NCBI GenBank assembly: GCA_905206195.1
Contig: CAJLGN010000037.1
Span: 1-8,669, forward strand
Direction of reading: 5' to 3'
DNA from: an uncultured Roseburia sp.
Lineage (GTDB): Bacteria; Bacillota; Clostridia; Lachnospirales; Lachnospiraceae
DNA: 8,669 nt
In this document: positions 1-7,100 of the stretch, one piece after another
Position numbering within the stretch: position 1 is the first letter of the stretch
Layout: every line of letters starts with the position of its first letter
Position numbers and translations under genes: made by a program
The notes under the pieces: model-generated
Databases searched by the model: none
What the model saw: the letters and a program-made list of their open reading frames with translations, nothing else
What the model was told of the DNA's origin: nothing

Positions 1-2
1 AC

Positions 3-611
3 ATCTTCCTGCTTAGTTCAGGGATCGGCAACCAGAATAAATACTTAGATACTTCAGGCAAGAAGATGGGCAAGACCCAGTCTGGCGCCGTGTGGCTCGA
101 CCCGCAGAAGACCACCCCATTCGACTTCTTCCAATACTGGAGAAATGTCGCGGATTCCGACGTCCTAAAATGCATCCGTATGCTGACTTTCCTTCCGCTG
201 GAGGAGATCGAGGCTATGGACAGCTGGGAGGGCGCACAGCTCAATCAGGCAAAGGAGATTCTAGCGTTCGAGCTGACCAATCTGGTCCACGGCGAGGAGG
301 AGGCAAAAAAGGCGAGAGAGGCTTCCCACGCGCTGTTTTCCGGTGGCGGCGATTCCGCTCATATGCCGACGGCAGAGCTTTCCACCTCTGATTTTGCCGA
401 GGGAGCTATGGATATCCTTGCGCTTCTGGTAAAGACAGGGCTCGCTCCATCGCGCTCCGATGCAAGGCGAGCCGTGGAGCAGGGCGGTGTCTCTGTCGCG
501 GATGAAAAGGTGAGCGATATCAAGGCTCTCTACAGCGCGGATTCCTTTGCGGGCGACGGTCTTGTAGTAAAGCGGGGCAAGAAAAAATTTGTAAAAGTCC
601 TTGTAAAATAA
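3..611 (+). CDS. tyrS: Tyrosyl-tRNA synthetase, C-terminal part (5' end cut by window edge)
   Basis: This is the C-terminal half of a class I tyrosyl-tRNA synthetase, the cytoplasmic enzyme that charges tRNA-Tyr with tyrosine. The KMSKS-type ATP-binding loop appears as KKMGKTQSG at bases 60-86. It is followed by the family-typical AVWLDP and FFQYWRNVAD segments and the helical anticodon-binding region, with an S4 RNA-binding domain over roughly the last 65 residues (LLVKTGLAPSRSDARRAVEQGG, then VKRGKKKFVKVLVK). The ATG at 66 lies inside the KMGKT motif, so it is internal and not the start. Full-length TyrS is about 400-420 residues, so about half is missing to the left. The frame stays open to the edge, but the 14 or so residues encoded before base 45 do not resemble the strand that normally precedes this loop; resemblance resumes at about LDTSGKK. 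The gene converges on the ABC transporter operon and ends at a strong hairpin. Family identity is very secure; the first 45 bases are doubtful. Confidence 0.93.
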   Translation: MFLLSSGIGNQNKYLDTSGKKMGKTQSGAVWLDPQKTTPFDFFQYWRNVADSDVLKCIRMLTFLPLEEIEAMDSWEGAQLNQAKEILAFELTNLVHGEEEAKKAREASHALFSGGGDSAHMPTAELSTSDFAEGAMDILALLVKTGLAPSRSDARRAVEQGGVSVADEKVSDIKALYSADSFAGDGLVVKRGKKKFVKVLVK

Positions 612-619
612 GGGAAATC

Positions 620-656
620 AAAGGGGCTGTCGCAACAGATTGCGACAGCCCCTTTT
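620..656. terminator. Bidirectional intrinsic terminator between convergent tyrS and permease gene
   Basis: Two 16-base arms (620-635 and 640-655) pair perfectly around the 4-base loop CAGA and give a GC-rich stem core (GGGGCTGTCGC). On the plus strand the stem runs into TTTT-G-TCTTTT, nine bases after the tyrS stop codon. On the minus strand it begins six bases beyond the permease stop codon (662-664), but there the trailing sequence is only TTT-GATTT. It should therefore stop tyrS transcripts efficiently and probably serves the convergent operon as well. Confidence 0.88.
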
Positions 657-661
657 GTCTT

Positions 662-1540
662 TTAACCCTTCACACCACCGGTAACACCTGCGATAATTTT
701 CTCCGATAAAAAGATATACAGAATAAACGTCGGAAGAAACACAATGATGACGGAGGAGAACATCCCCGCCCAGTCTCCAGTGTATTTCATGGAGCTGATC
801 ATCGAGTACAGCCCCACAGCGACGGGTCTTAGCTTATCCGAGTTTGCAAATATCAGGGAGAGGAAATACTCGTTCCAGATATTAATAAAGTTAAAGATCG
901 TCACTGCCACGACGCCAGACTGCGCCATCGGGAACATAATCTTCCAGAAGGTCTTAACCTCATTGCAGCCGTCAATCGCAGCCGCCTCCTCATAGCTCCT
1001 GGAGAGATTGCTAAAAAAGGTCAGCAAAAAAATCGTCGTATACGGAATATTGATTCCCACATACAGCAAAATCAGAACTGCCCGGTTTGAAATCTCATGG
1101 TTTAGGACATTCAGCGCTGATACCAGCCCAAACAGCGGCAGGACAATCATCACCACCGGAACCCCCATCGCCGATACAAAGCTGGTCTGAATCAGTTTGT
1201 TGAGCTTAAAGTCAAATCTAGAAAGCGCATATGCCGCAGGCGCACAGATGACAATGAGCAGCACGCATGAAATCAGAGAATATCCCAGAGAATTCATAAA
1301 AATAACTGAGACATTCTGTGAGCTCCACGCCTTGGCATAATTCTCAAAGTGAAGCCCTGTTGGGAATTTCAGCGCACTTCCCTTAAAAATATCTATGGTC
1401 GTGGAGAAACTGGCTGCCAACACCCACCCGAGCAGCACAAAGGTGAACAACACCCAGAGAAGGACAAGAATATATCCCGGAGCCAGCTTCATCTCTTTTT
1501 TCCAATTTACTTTATCTTTGATTACCTTTTCCTTCGCCAC
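662..1540 (-). CDS. Carbohydrate ABC transporter permease, MalG type (CUT1)
   Basis: This is an inner-membrane subunit of a carbohydrate importer, the partner of the MalF-type permease just upstream. The reading frame extends to 1606, but the start chosen is GTG at 1538-1540. An AGGAGGG ribosome site (1547-1553) lies six bases before it, directly after the stop codon of the upstream gene; the longer start would overlap that gene and lacks such a site. The 292-residue product fits the family (about 270-300). Six hydrophobic segments are visible at about residues 22-45, 83-106, 119-143, 152-177, 210-232 and 260-280. The cytoplasmic EAA loop that contacts the ATPase starts at E185 (EEAAAIDGCNEVKTFWKIMFP) with the conserved glycine at 191 and proline at 204. 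It is the last gene of the transporter operon and is probably translationally coupled to its neighbour. Family assignment is secure; the sugar transported cannot be read from the sequence. Confidence 0.93.
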   Translation of the reverse strand: MAKEKVIKDKVNWKKEMKLAPGYILVLLWVLFTFVLLGWVLAASFSTTIDIFKGSALKFPTGLHFENYAKAWSSQNVSVIFMNSLGYSLISCVLLIVICAPAAYALSRFDFKLNKLIQTSFVSAMGVPVVMIVLPLFGLVSALNVLNHEISNRAVLILLYVGINIPYTTIFLLTFFSNLSRSYEEAAAIDGCNEVKTFWKIMFPMAQSGVVAVTIFNFINIWNEYFLSLIFANSDKLRPVAVGLYSMISSMKYTGDWAGMFSSVIIVFLPTFILYIFLSEKIIAGVTGGVKG

Positions 1541-1546
1541 AGTCAG

Positions 1547-1553
1547 CCCTCCT
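1547..1553 (-). promoter_or_regulatory. Ribosome binding site that fixes a GTG start
   Basis: On the minus strand AGGAGGG begins immediately after the TAA stop (1554-1556) of the upstream permease and stands six bases before GTG at 1538-1540. This position decides the start of the MalG-type gene and suggests coupled translation across the 13-base intergenic gap. Confidence 0.85.
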
Positions 1554-2459
1554 TTAGAACTCATAATCATTATCTTTGAGCAGTCTGTTGCACACGGTAA
1601 ATACAATCACCACGCATACGCTTAAGAGTACGCCAACCGCAGCTCCAAGACCGGCGTTTCTCTCCGTCACCGCATTTCCGGCGCCAAAGCTCTGCAAGTA
1701 CATGTATACCATCGGCGTGATGGTCTGGCTGTCCGCAGTAACCGTGGAGAACATCTGCGACCACAGGAAGAATCCAACGCTTGTGATGCTCCACATCGTT
1801 ATATTCGTCTTAAAGATTCCCTTCAGCAACGGCAGTGATATGTATCGGAACTGCTTGACCTTACCTGCGCCGTCGATCGTCGCCGCCTCAAACAACTCCG
1901 GGCTGATGCGCTCAATTCCACTCATGAAGATCAGCATGTGGTACCCCACCATGCCAAAACAGTAGGCGATGAGAAGCGCAGAAAACTTGTGGTCGCTGCT
2001 CAGCCATTGGATCTTTGCCAAACCATCCAGGTGCAGCGCCTGAAAAAAATTCTTGAAAAGACCAAATTGGGGACTGTACACATACTGCAGCCACATGGTT
2101 GCCAGCGCAACCGCGCTCACAATATTCGGCATATAGATCACTGCCCTGAAAAGCTTTTTAAACCGGATACCCGACGTAAGAATCACCGCAAACAAAAGCG
2201 CGAGCGACATTACTGCAACGCCTCCGACCATCCAAATTTTCAAAAGGTTTACCAAGGATGCCACAAACAGGCTTGTGCTGGCCAGCTTTATATAATTGCT
2301 CATCCCCACAAACTGCCAGGCTGTGAACCCGTCCGTGACCGCATCAATTTTGAAAAAACTCATGAGAACAGTCCTGATGATCGGATAGACAAAAACAATT
2401 GTAAAAATCAGGACCGCAGGTGCCAGGAAAAAAACAAGAACACTTTTTCTTTTTTTCAC
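1554..2459 (-). CDS. Carbohydrate ABC transporter permease, MalF/UgpA type (CUT1)
   Basis: This is the first membrane subunit of the CUT1 importer, forming the translocation pore with the MalG-type protein encoded 13 bases downstream. The start is GTG at 2457-2459, preceded at seven bases by a G-rich, weak ribosome site (GGGGG on the minus strand, 2467-2471). The only nearby upstream ATG is followed by a stop two codons later. The product is 301 residues, a short MalF type without the large periplasmic P2 domain, as usual for Firmicutes. Hydrophobic segments lie at about 9-28, 66-92, 103-126, 159-182, 218-237 and 268-293. The EAA loop reads EAATIDGAGKVKQFRYISLP from E191, with glycine 197 and proline 210 in place. 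The gene lies 65 bases after the binding-protein gene and behind a terminator-like hairpin, so its expression is probably lower than that of the binding protein. Family is secure; substrate is unknown. Confidence 0.93.
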   Translation of the reverse strand: MKKRKSVLVFFLAPAVLIFTIVFVYPIIRTVLMSFFKIDAVTDGFTAWQFVGMSNYIKLASTSLFVASLVNLLKIWMVGGVAVMSLALLFAVILTSGIRFKKLFRAVIYMPNIVSAVALATMWLQYVYSPQFGLFKNFFQALHLDGLAKIQWLSSDHKFSALLIAYCFGMVGYHMLIFMSGIERISPELFEAATIDGAGKVKQFRYISLPLLKGIFKTNITMWSITSVGFFLWSQMFSTVTADSQTITPMVYMYLQSFGAGNAVTERNAGLGAAVGVLLSVCVVIVFTVCNRLLKDNDYEF

Positions 2460-2466
2460 TTTCTTA

Positions 2467-2471
2467 CCCCC
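2467..2471 (-). promoter_or_regulatory. Weak G-rich ribosome binding site for the MalF-type permease
   Basis: On the minus strand the sequence GGGGGT lies seven bases before the GTG start at 2457-2459. It is the only purine-rich stretch at proper spacing and is clearly poorer than the AGGAGG sites of the neighbouring genes, which fits low expression of this gene. Confidence 0.5.
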
Positions 2472-2479
2472 ACATATCG

Positions 2480-2515
2480 AAAAAAGGGTAGCAGCGTTTG
2501 ACCGATGCTACCCTT
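2480..2515 (-). terminator. Intra-operon terminator or attenuator after the binding-protein gene
   Basis: On the minus strand a 10-bp perfect stem (arms 2506-2515 and 2484-2493, AAGGGTAGCA paired with TGCTACCCTT, 12-base loop) is followed by an uninterrupted run of six U residues (2480-2485, the first of them shared with the stem). It begins nine bases after the TAG stop of the binding-protein gene and ends 20 bases before the permease start. This is the layout of a leaky intrinsic terminator, which in binding-protein transporters keeps the lipoprotein in excess over its membrane partners. That role is inferred from position and shape. Confidence 0.8.
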
Positions 2516-2524
2516 CGCTCCCTA

Positions 2525-3847
2525 CTATTTGGATGCCGCTACCATCGCGTCCACAAATTCTTGTGCAGTCATGGTTCCCGCGCACAACTTTGTGAAGTTT
2601 TCTTTCACGATAGGCGTGATATCATTGTTGCTCTCGATGCCTGCTACCCAGGAGTAGCGTCCTTCCAGTGTGACAGACTCAAATACCGGTTTTACGGCTG
2701 CAACCTGCGGCGGCCACTCAGAATTCGTAACATCTGCCGGAATGCAGAGTGCCTGCTCGGACATCATCTTGTCAAACTCGCCCTGAGTAATATAAGAAAT
2801 CAGTTCAAATGCTTCCTTTGACAACTTGGAGTCCTTGTTGATTGCGAATACCTGGTTGGAAATATTCATCGCTTCCACGCCGTCCTTGCCGCCGTCCAAT
2901 GCCGGATAGCTGAAGCATCCCCACTCAAAGTCCTCCCCAGCCATACCCTTCACCTCATTCGGCAGCCAGGATCCATTCAGGTACATAGCAGCTCCGCCGA
3001 GTGCGAACTCCGTGTTCTGTCCCGCGGGCCATACATTCTGACCGATGTTCTCGGAGAAATATCCCTTGGATGCAAGTTGTTCGTAATCCTGTGCCATCTG
3101 CATCACAATCGGATCCTCCCATGTTCCGTTCGTCACGATATCCACAACCTTGTCTTCCCCGCCAAGTCTTGCCAGATGATAGCCGATCATCCCGTCAATG
3201 TAAGCATCGTCGCAGGTAATCGGAACAATTCCGGCATCCTTCAGCTTCTGGCACACTGTGAGAAATTCATCCCATGTCTTCGGTGTCTCTTTGATTCCGG
3301 CCTGATCAAACAGCTGCGGATTGTAGAAAAATGCAAAGATAGACGGCTGGTAAGGAATGGATTTTAAAGTGCCTCCACCCACTTCGCGTGCCACTGCCAT
3401 CAAGGTCGGATTCGCATTCGTCTCATAACCGGTATCTTTTGCCAGACTTTCCAGATCAAGAAGATATTTCCCCCAGGTCGTGTTCACACGGTCTACGTCC
3501 TCGTCGAACAAATCAATCTGCTGTCCTGCTGCCAGCGCCGGCTCCAAACCTTCTCGCTGTCCGGTGCGTCCCTTAAACTGCACATCCACCTTAACACCTG
3601 TATCCGCTGTGTATTTTTCGATCGCCGCCTGTATTACCTGCGCCTGCGGCTCGGTGGACTCCCACATAGACCAGTACACAAGCGCATCCCCCGCAGCAGC
3701 GCCTCCGCCTGTTGCATCCCCTGCAGCAGCCCCGTCTGTCGCCGGCTTCGTACCTCCCCCTGCTGTCTGCTCCTGACCGCCGCAGCCAGCCAGCATGCCT
3801 GCTACCATTGTAGCGGAAAGCAACAACCCCAATAACTTTTTCTTCAT
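2525..3847 (-). CDS. Extracellular sugar-binding lipoprotein of a CUT1 ABC importer
   Basis: This is the substrate-capturing subunit of the importer, predicted to be lipid-anchored on the outer face of the membrane. The start is ATG at 3845-3847, seven bases after an AAAGGAGG site; the frame is open nine codons further up to a TTG, but that would bury the ribosome site in the gene. The 440-residue product begins with MKKKLLGLLL, a hydrophobic core, and a lipobox LAGC with the lipid-modified cysteine at residue 22. A low-complexity Gly/Ala/Asp linker (about 23-55) follows. From about residue 56 (ALVYWSMWESTEPQ) it reads as a family 1 / MalE-like solute-binding protein, with IDLFDEDVDRV, YQPSIFAFFYNPQLFDQAGI and GGAAMYLNGSW in the usual order. 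The two permeases follow on the same strand, and the giant hydrolase precedes it, so the ligand is probably a sugar released by that enzyme. Family and lipidation are secure; the ligand is unknown. Confidence 0.94.
   Translation of the reverse strand: MKKKLLGLLLSATMVAGMLAGCGGQEQTAGGGTKPATDGAAAGDATGGGAAAGDALVYWSMWESTEPQAQVIQAAIEKYTADTGVKVDVQFKGRTGQREGLEPALAAGQQIDLFDEDVDRVNTTWGKYLLDLESLAKDTGYETNANPTLMAVAREVGGGTLKSIPYQPSIFAFFYNPQLFDQAGIKETPKTWDEFLTVCQKLKDAGIVPITCDDAYIDGMIGYHLARLGGEDKVVDIVTNGTWEDPIVMQMAQDYEQLASKGYFSENIGQNVWPAGQNTEFALGGAAMYLNGSWLPNEVKGMAGEDFEWGCFSYPALDGGKDGVEAMNISNQVFAINKDSKLSKEAFELISYITQGEFDKMMSEQALCIPADVTNSEWPPQVAAVKPVFESVTLEGRYSWVAGIESNNDITPIVKENFTKLCAGTMTAQEFVDAMVAASK
3684..3730. 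repeat. Short direct repeat in the linker of the binding lipoprotein
   Basis: Two 17-base copies (3684-3700 and 3714-3730, 16 of 17 identical, period 30 bases) encode the repeated peptide GAAAGDA in the Gly/Ala linker after the lipidated cysteine. The spacing is in frame, so copy-number change would only lengthen or shorten the tether. Confidence 0.7.
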
Positions 3848-3854
3848 TCCATTT

Positions 3855-3862
3855 CCTCCTTT
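3855..3862 (-). promoter_or_regulatory. Strong ribosome binding site of the binding-protein gene
   Basis: On the minus strand AAAGGAGG stands seven bases before the ATG at 3845-3847, a near-ideal site that selects this start over the upstream in-frame TTG at 3872-3874. Confidence 0.88.
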
Positions 3863-4120
3863 ACTGGGTGACAATGATATCCCTTCTCCCTGTCAAAACT
3901 TATGTTTTGTATATAATTACCACTTTTTCTTTTCTTTCTTTGTTATTTTAATGCAGATTGACCATAAAATATTTGTACTATATTAATCATATTTTTGCAT
4001 TTTTAGAAAAATCACAACTTTTTTCTTTTTTACATTCCGAGTTTATCATTTTACCTCTTCACCTCAGATACGCCACAGGAATCTACGCTCTTATCCCAGG
4101 AAAAAAGCAAAATAGTGCCT
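3863..4120 (-). promoter_or_regulatory. AT-rich intergenic leader, probable promoter region of the transporter genes
   Basis: This gap between the giant hydrolase and the binding-protein gene is very AT-rich with long purine tracts on the minus strand, the usual look of a Firmicutes promoter and leader. The best -10-like element is TATAGT (3977-3982, minus strand), but no convincing -35 element stands 16-18 bases upstream, so an activator may be needed. A weak stem (4133-4140 with 4105-4108 and 4114-4117, a 5-base bulge) before six U residues (4101-4106) lies right at the hydrolase stop codon and could be a poor terminator. No CcpA-type palindrome was seen. A regulatory role is inferred from position and composition. 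Confidence 0.4.
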
Positions 4121-7100
4121 CTATGTGTGCAACACTGCTTCCGCGGGAGCAAATGTTATGATTTTTGGCGCATCTTTCAGATAAGAGGACACTTTTACCT
4201 GATAAGTTCCCTGTGGAAGATCTCTCAAAATTGCGTACGCCTGCCCATCTCCTGCGGTCGTCGTGTAGCTCTTTGTCTCACCCTTTCTTGTCGCCTGGAT
4301 CGTCACTGACCCAATCTGCATACCGCTGTCTATTCGCAATTGGACTACGGGCACTCCAATCTGATCCACCGCGAGCTGCAGCTTCGGAATCAAATCCGAT
4401 TTTTCCTTCGCGACCGGCGTTTCATAGTATAAATTTGAAATCGCGCTGTCGTCCGTCCAAAGACCGCACGCCTTGATCAACTGCCTTGCCATCACAAGAT
4501 GTAAATTAATGCCCGGATGCATCCAATTTCCAAGAAAAATCTGTTCCTCATCCCCCAGCCACGCATAGCTTTGAAGCGATTTGTTTGTCTCTGTGTATTG
4601 GTCAACGTAAATCAGGCTCGGATCTTCCGCCACCAATTTTTTTAATCGCTCCATATTCTGGATTGCGCGCGGACGCCGGAACAGCGCATCCTCACAGTCC
4701 CCGATCATTGGCGTCGGACAGCGCAGAACAATGATTGCGTCTTGATTGATTGCCCGAATTTTTCCTATAATAATTCTCATATTTTGTTCAAACTCATCCG
4801 GCGTCGTGTTGATGATCTCCGCCGCGTCGTTTGTACCAAGCATGATAACCGCCACGTCCGGTGTATATTTTTCAAGGCGCTCTCTGATATTGTTTAGCGT
4901 GCTTACCGTCGCTGCGCCGGACACCGCTGTATTGACGACAACATCGGACGCCCTTCCAAGCGTCTCTTTCAAATATCTCTCAAACGTCTGGACGGTCGAG
5001 GTATATCCGTATGTATAAACCAGACCGTGCGTGATCGAATCCCCCATAAACAGCCATGTCATCGCATCTTTTTGATCCATCATGGCTGCCAATCTCCTCT
5101 GGTTCTCGTTGAGCTCCTGGCTGTTTTCCACCGCCTGATTCCCCTCTGAGATGCTCCCCTTGACCGTGATCAACTGTTTCTTTCCATCTGCACTTTGGAT
5201 TTTCAGCACATACTTTTTCCCTCTTGCCAGGCCATCGACTGTGAATCTGTTTTTTGATACCGTATCGGATATGGTCACTCCCGCTATATAGAGAATATAT
5301 TTCCAGTCTGTTGCATTTCCCTCTGGAATCGCGACGTCAAGCGATGCATCCGACGCCGTCACATTCGGCCTAACGCGCAGATACACCTCCGGCTGCACCT
5401 GCGGCTTCTGCGTCATTCTGATACCCTGCGTGCACGGATAGTGATCGGTCATTTGCATCGCCGCCTCCACGAATTGTCTTCCAATCTCCAAATGCCCGGC
5501 CGCATTTAAACTTCCATCCGCATGCAGCTTACCTGCCTGAAAGTCGGCGTTATTCTTTGTCCGTGTGAAATGATCCACGACAAAAATGTGACTGTGCGCT
5601 ACATCGCCAGACTGACAGCCCGCGACCACTTCATCTATCGCATCGCAGTAAGCCTCGATTTTTGCATTGGTTTGTGAGCCCCGCACTGCAAAAGGCTTCT
5701 GAATACATGCAAAGCCATCATTGTCAGGCTTTGCGGCAAGCGACTGCGCGATAAACTTTTGCAGGTCAGCTTTAAATCTATCCAGATGTCCCTCTTCCTG
5801 CCCATAATCTTCTGCCCCGACCATATAAGCCACTGCCTTTGGCTTAAACGGCGTCACCAGTTTCTCCCAGTTGTTTACAATATCAGAGAGTGTGAGCCCT
5901 TTTCTCGCGGTATTGATCATGTAGCGTTGGCGTGTCAGATCGTCCCCCTGGCTCTTTTCACTTCTCGCGTACTCTTCCACGTGTCCGATATAATTGCGTG
6001 CACCGCCAATCTGCGCGAATGTCCCCTGCACTGCCTCACCGCCGGTAAAGACCCAAGAGGAATCTCCCGGGTCTGTTTTATTGTCAAACATCGCCGAGAT
6101 GCCTCTGTCCGCCGGGGCAGATTCTCTCTCAATCTCCTCCAGCTTAAACTTTGCCTGTTTGATATAGCAGAGATCCTCTCTGACATCATAACTCCCCTGC
6201 GCCGCAAAACGCTCCGAGAATGCCCGGTCAAAGTGCCCGTAGGCGTCCATAATAAAGGTTCCGTCATCCAAGACAACAATCCCCGCATATCCAGTATCGC
6301 CGGATTTAGCATTCTGCGACCAGTCTTCCGCCAAAAGAATTCTGTATGCGCCCTCCCTCTGCGCCATCAGATCCTCATAGGTTCCAACCCATGCAACCCA
6401 GTCACCCGCCATCCAGCTGTCGTCTATTTTTTCTCCATAGATAATCTCGCGGAACGTGACCAGCAACCTGTCACTCATCGGATCGTAGACTGCTTTGTGT
6501 CTCTCTCCTGCGAGAGAGCCCTGCATCTCCAAGGGCGCGCTCCACGTCTCCCCCTCATCGTCAGAATAGAACATGGTTGACAGATGTGCGTGCGACTGGC
6601 TTCTCGCCAGTCCAACAATGCGTCTCCCATCCGGCGATCGGAATAATCCCACCTCGCACAGCTGATGGGATTCTTCAATTTCTCTGTGTGCCGCCAGATA
6701 AGGTTCCGGCTCAGTCCACTGCTGTCTTCCATCCTCCGCAAATGTCAGATAGGTCTTGTAATTCACGAAGTTCCAGTCATGGTAAATACCCATCCATTTC
6801 TGAATCGCATTTCCATCTCTGTCTTTCAATTGTATGAGACTTGCCATACCGACTATTACTTTATTCGGTGTTCCGTCGCGAAACGTAGAATAGAAATGCT
6901 CATACTCTGTCCACGTATCCCCATTATCGTCCGAGTAGGAAGCATCCCACCCCGTTGTATGATTCCCCCACTCTCCCGGGCAGGCGGAAAGCAGCAGGAT
7001 TCTCTCTGTCCCATTTTCAAGATTTAGGACATACATGGTCGGCGTTTCCTGACAGTCCATCCACGATTTCGGTGTATCTGTTTTCTCCGTCCACGTCTCA

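Noticed and set aside
1541..1606. Longer start for the MalG-type permease (ATG codons near 1562-1570 or the frame's first start at 1606)
   Set aside because: These overlap the upstream permease gene and lack a ribosome site, while GTG at 1540 has AGGAGGG at six bases and gives the usual family length.
1938..2501. A 187-codon open frame on the plus strand opposite the MalF-type permease
   Set aside because: The permease on the other strand has its EAA loop and membrane segments intact; the plus-strand peptide is rich in His, Lys and Arg without any recognisable motif.
3874..3896. A perfect TTGACA -35 hexamer (3891-3896, minus strand) followed by TATCAT (3874-3879)
   Set aside because: The spacer is only 11 bases, and nothing like a -10 element stands at 16-18 bases. 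It also lies next to the ribosome site, leaving little leader. Probably chance.
3987..4049. A 20-codon minus-strand reading frame (starting MINSECKKEK) in the intergenic gap, with GAGG four bases before its ATG
   Set aside because: The spacing is short, composition follows the AT-rich gap, and no recognisable leader-peptide signature or attenuator structure follows it.
4101..4140. Possible terminator of the giant hydrolase gene
   Set aside because: The stem is two 4-bp pieces with a 5-base bulge and a 15-base loop overlapping the stop codon; too weak to list as a terminator despite the six U residues.
5759..6580. A 273-codon open frame on the plus strand opposite the giant hydrolase
   Set aside because: It is a shadow of the minus-strand gene: the opposite frame shows clear propeller and SGNH motifs throughout, while this one shows no recognisable domain.
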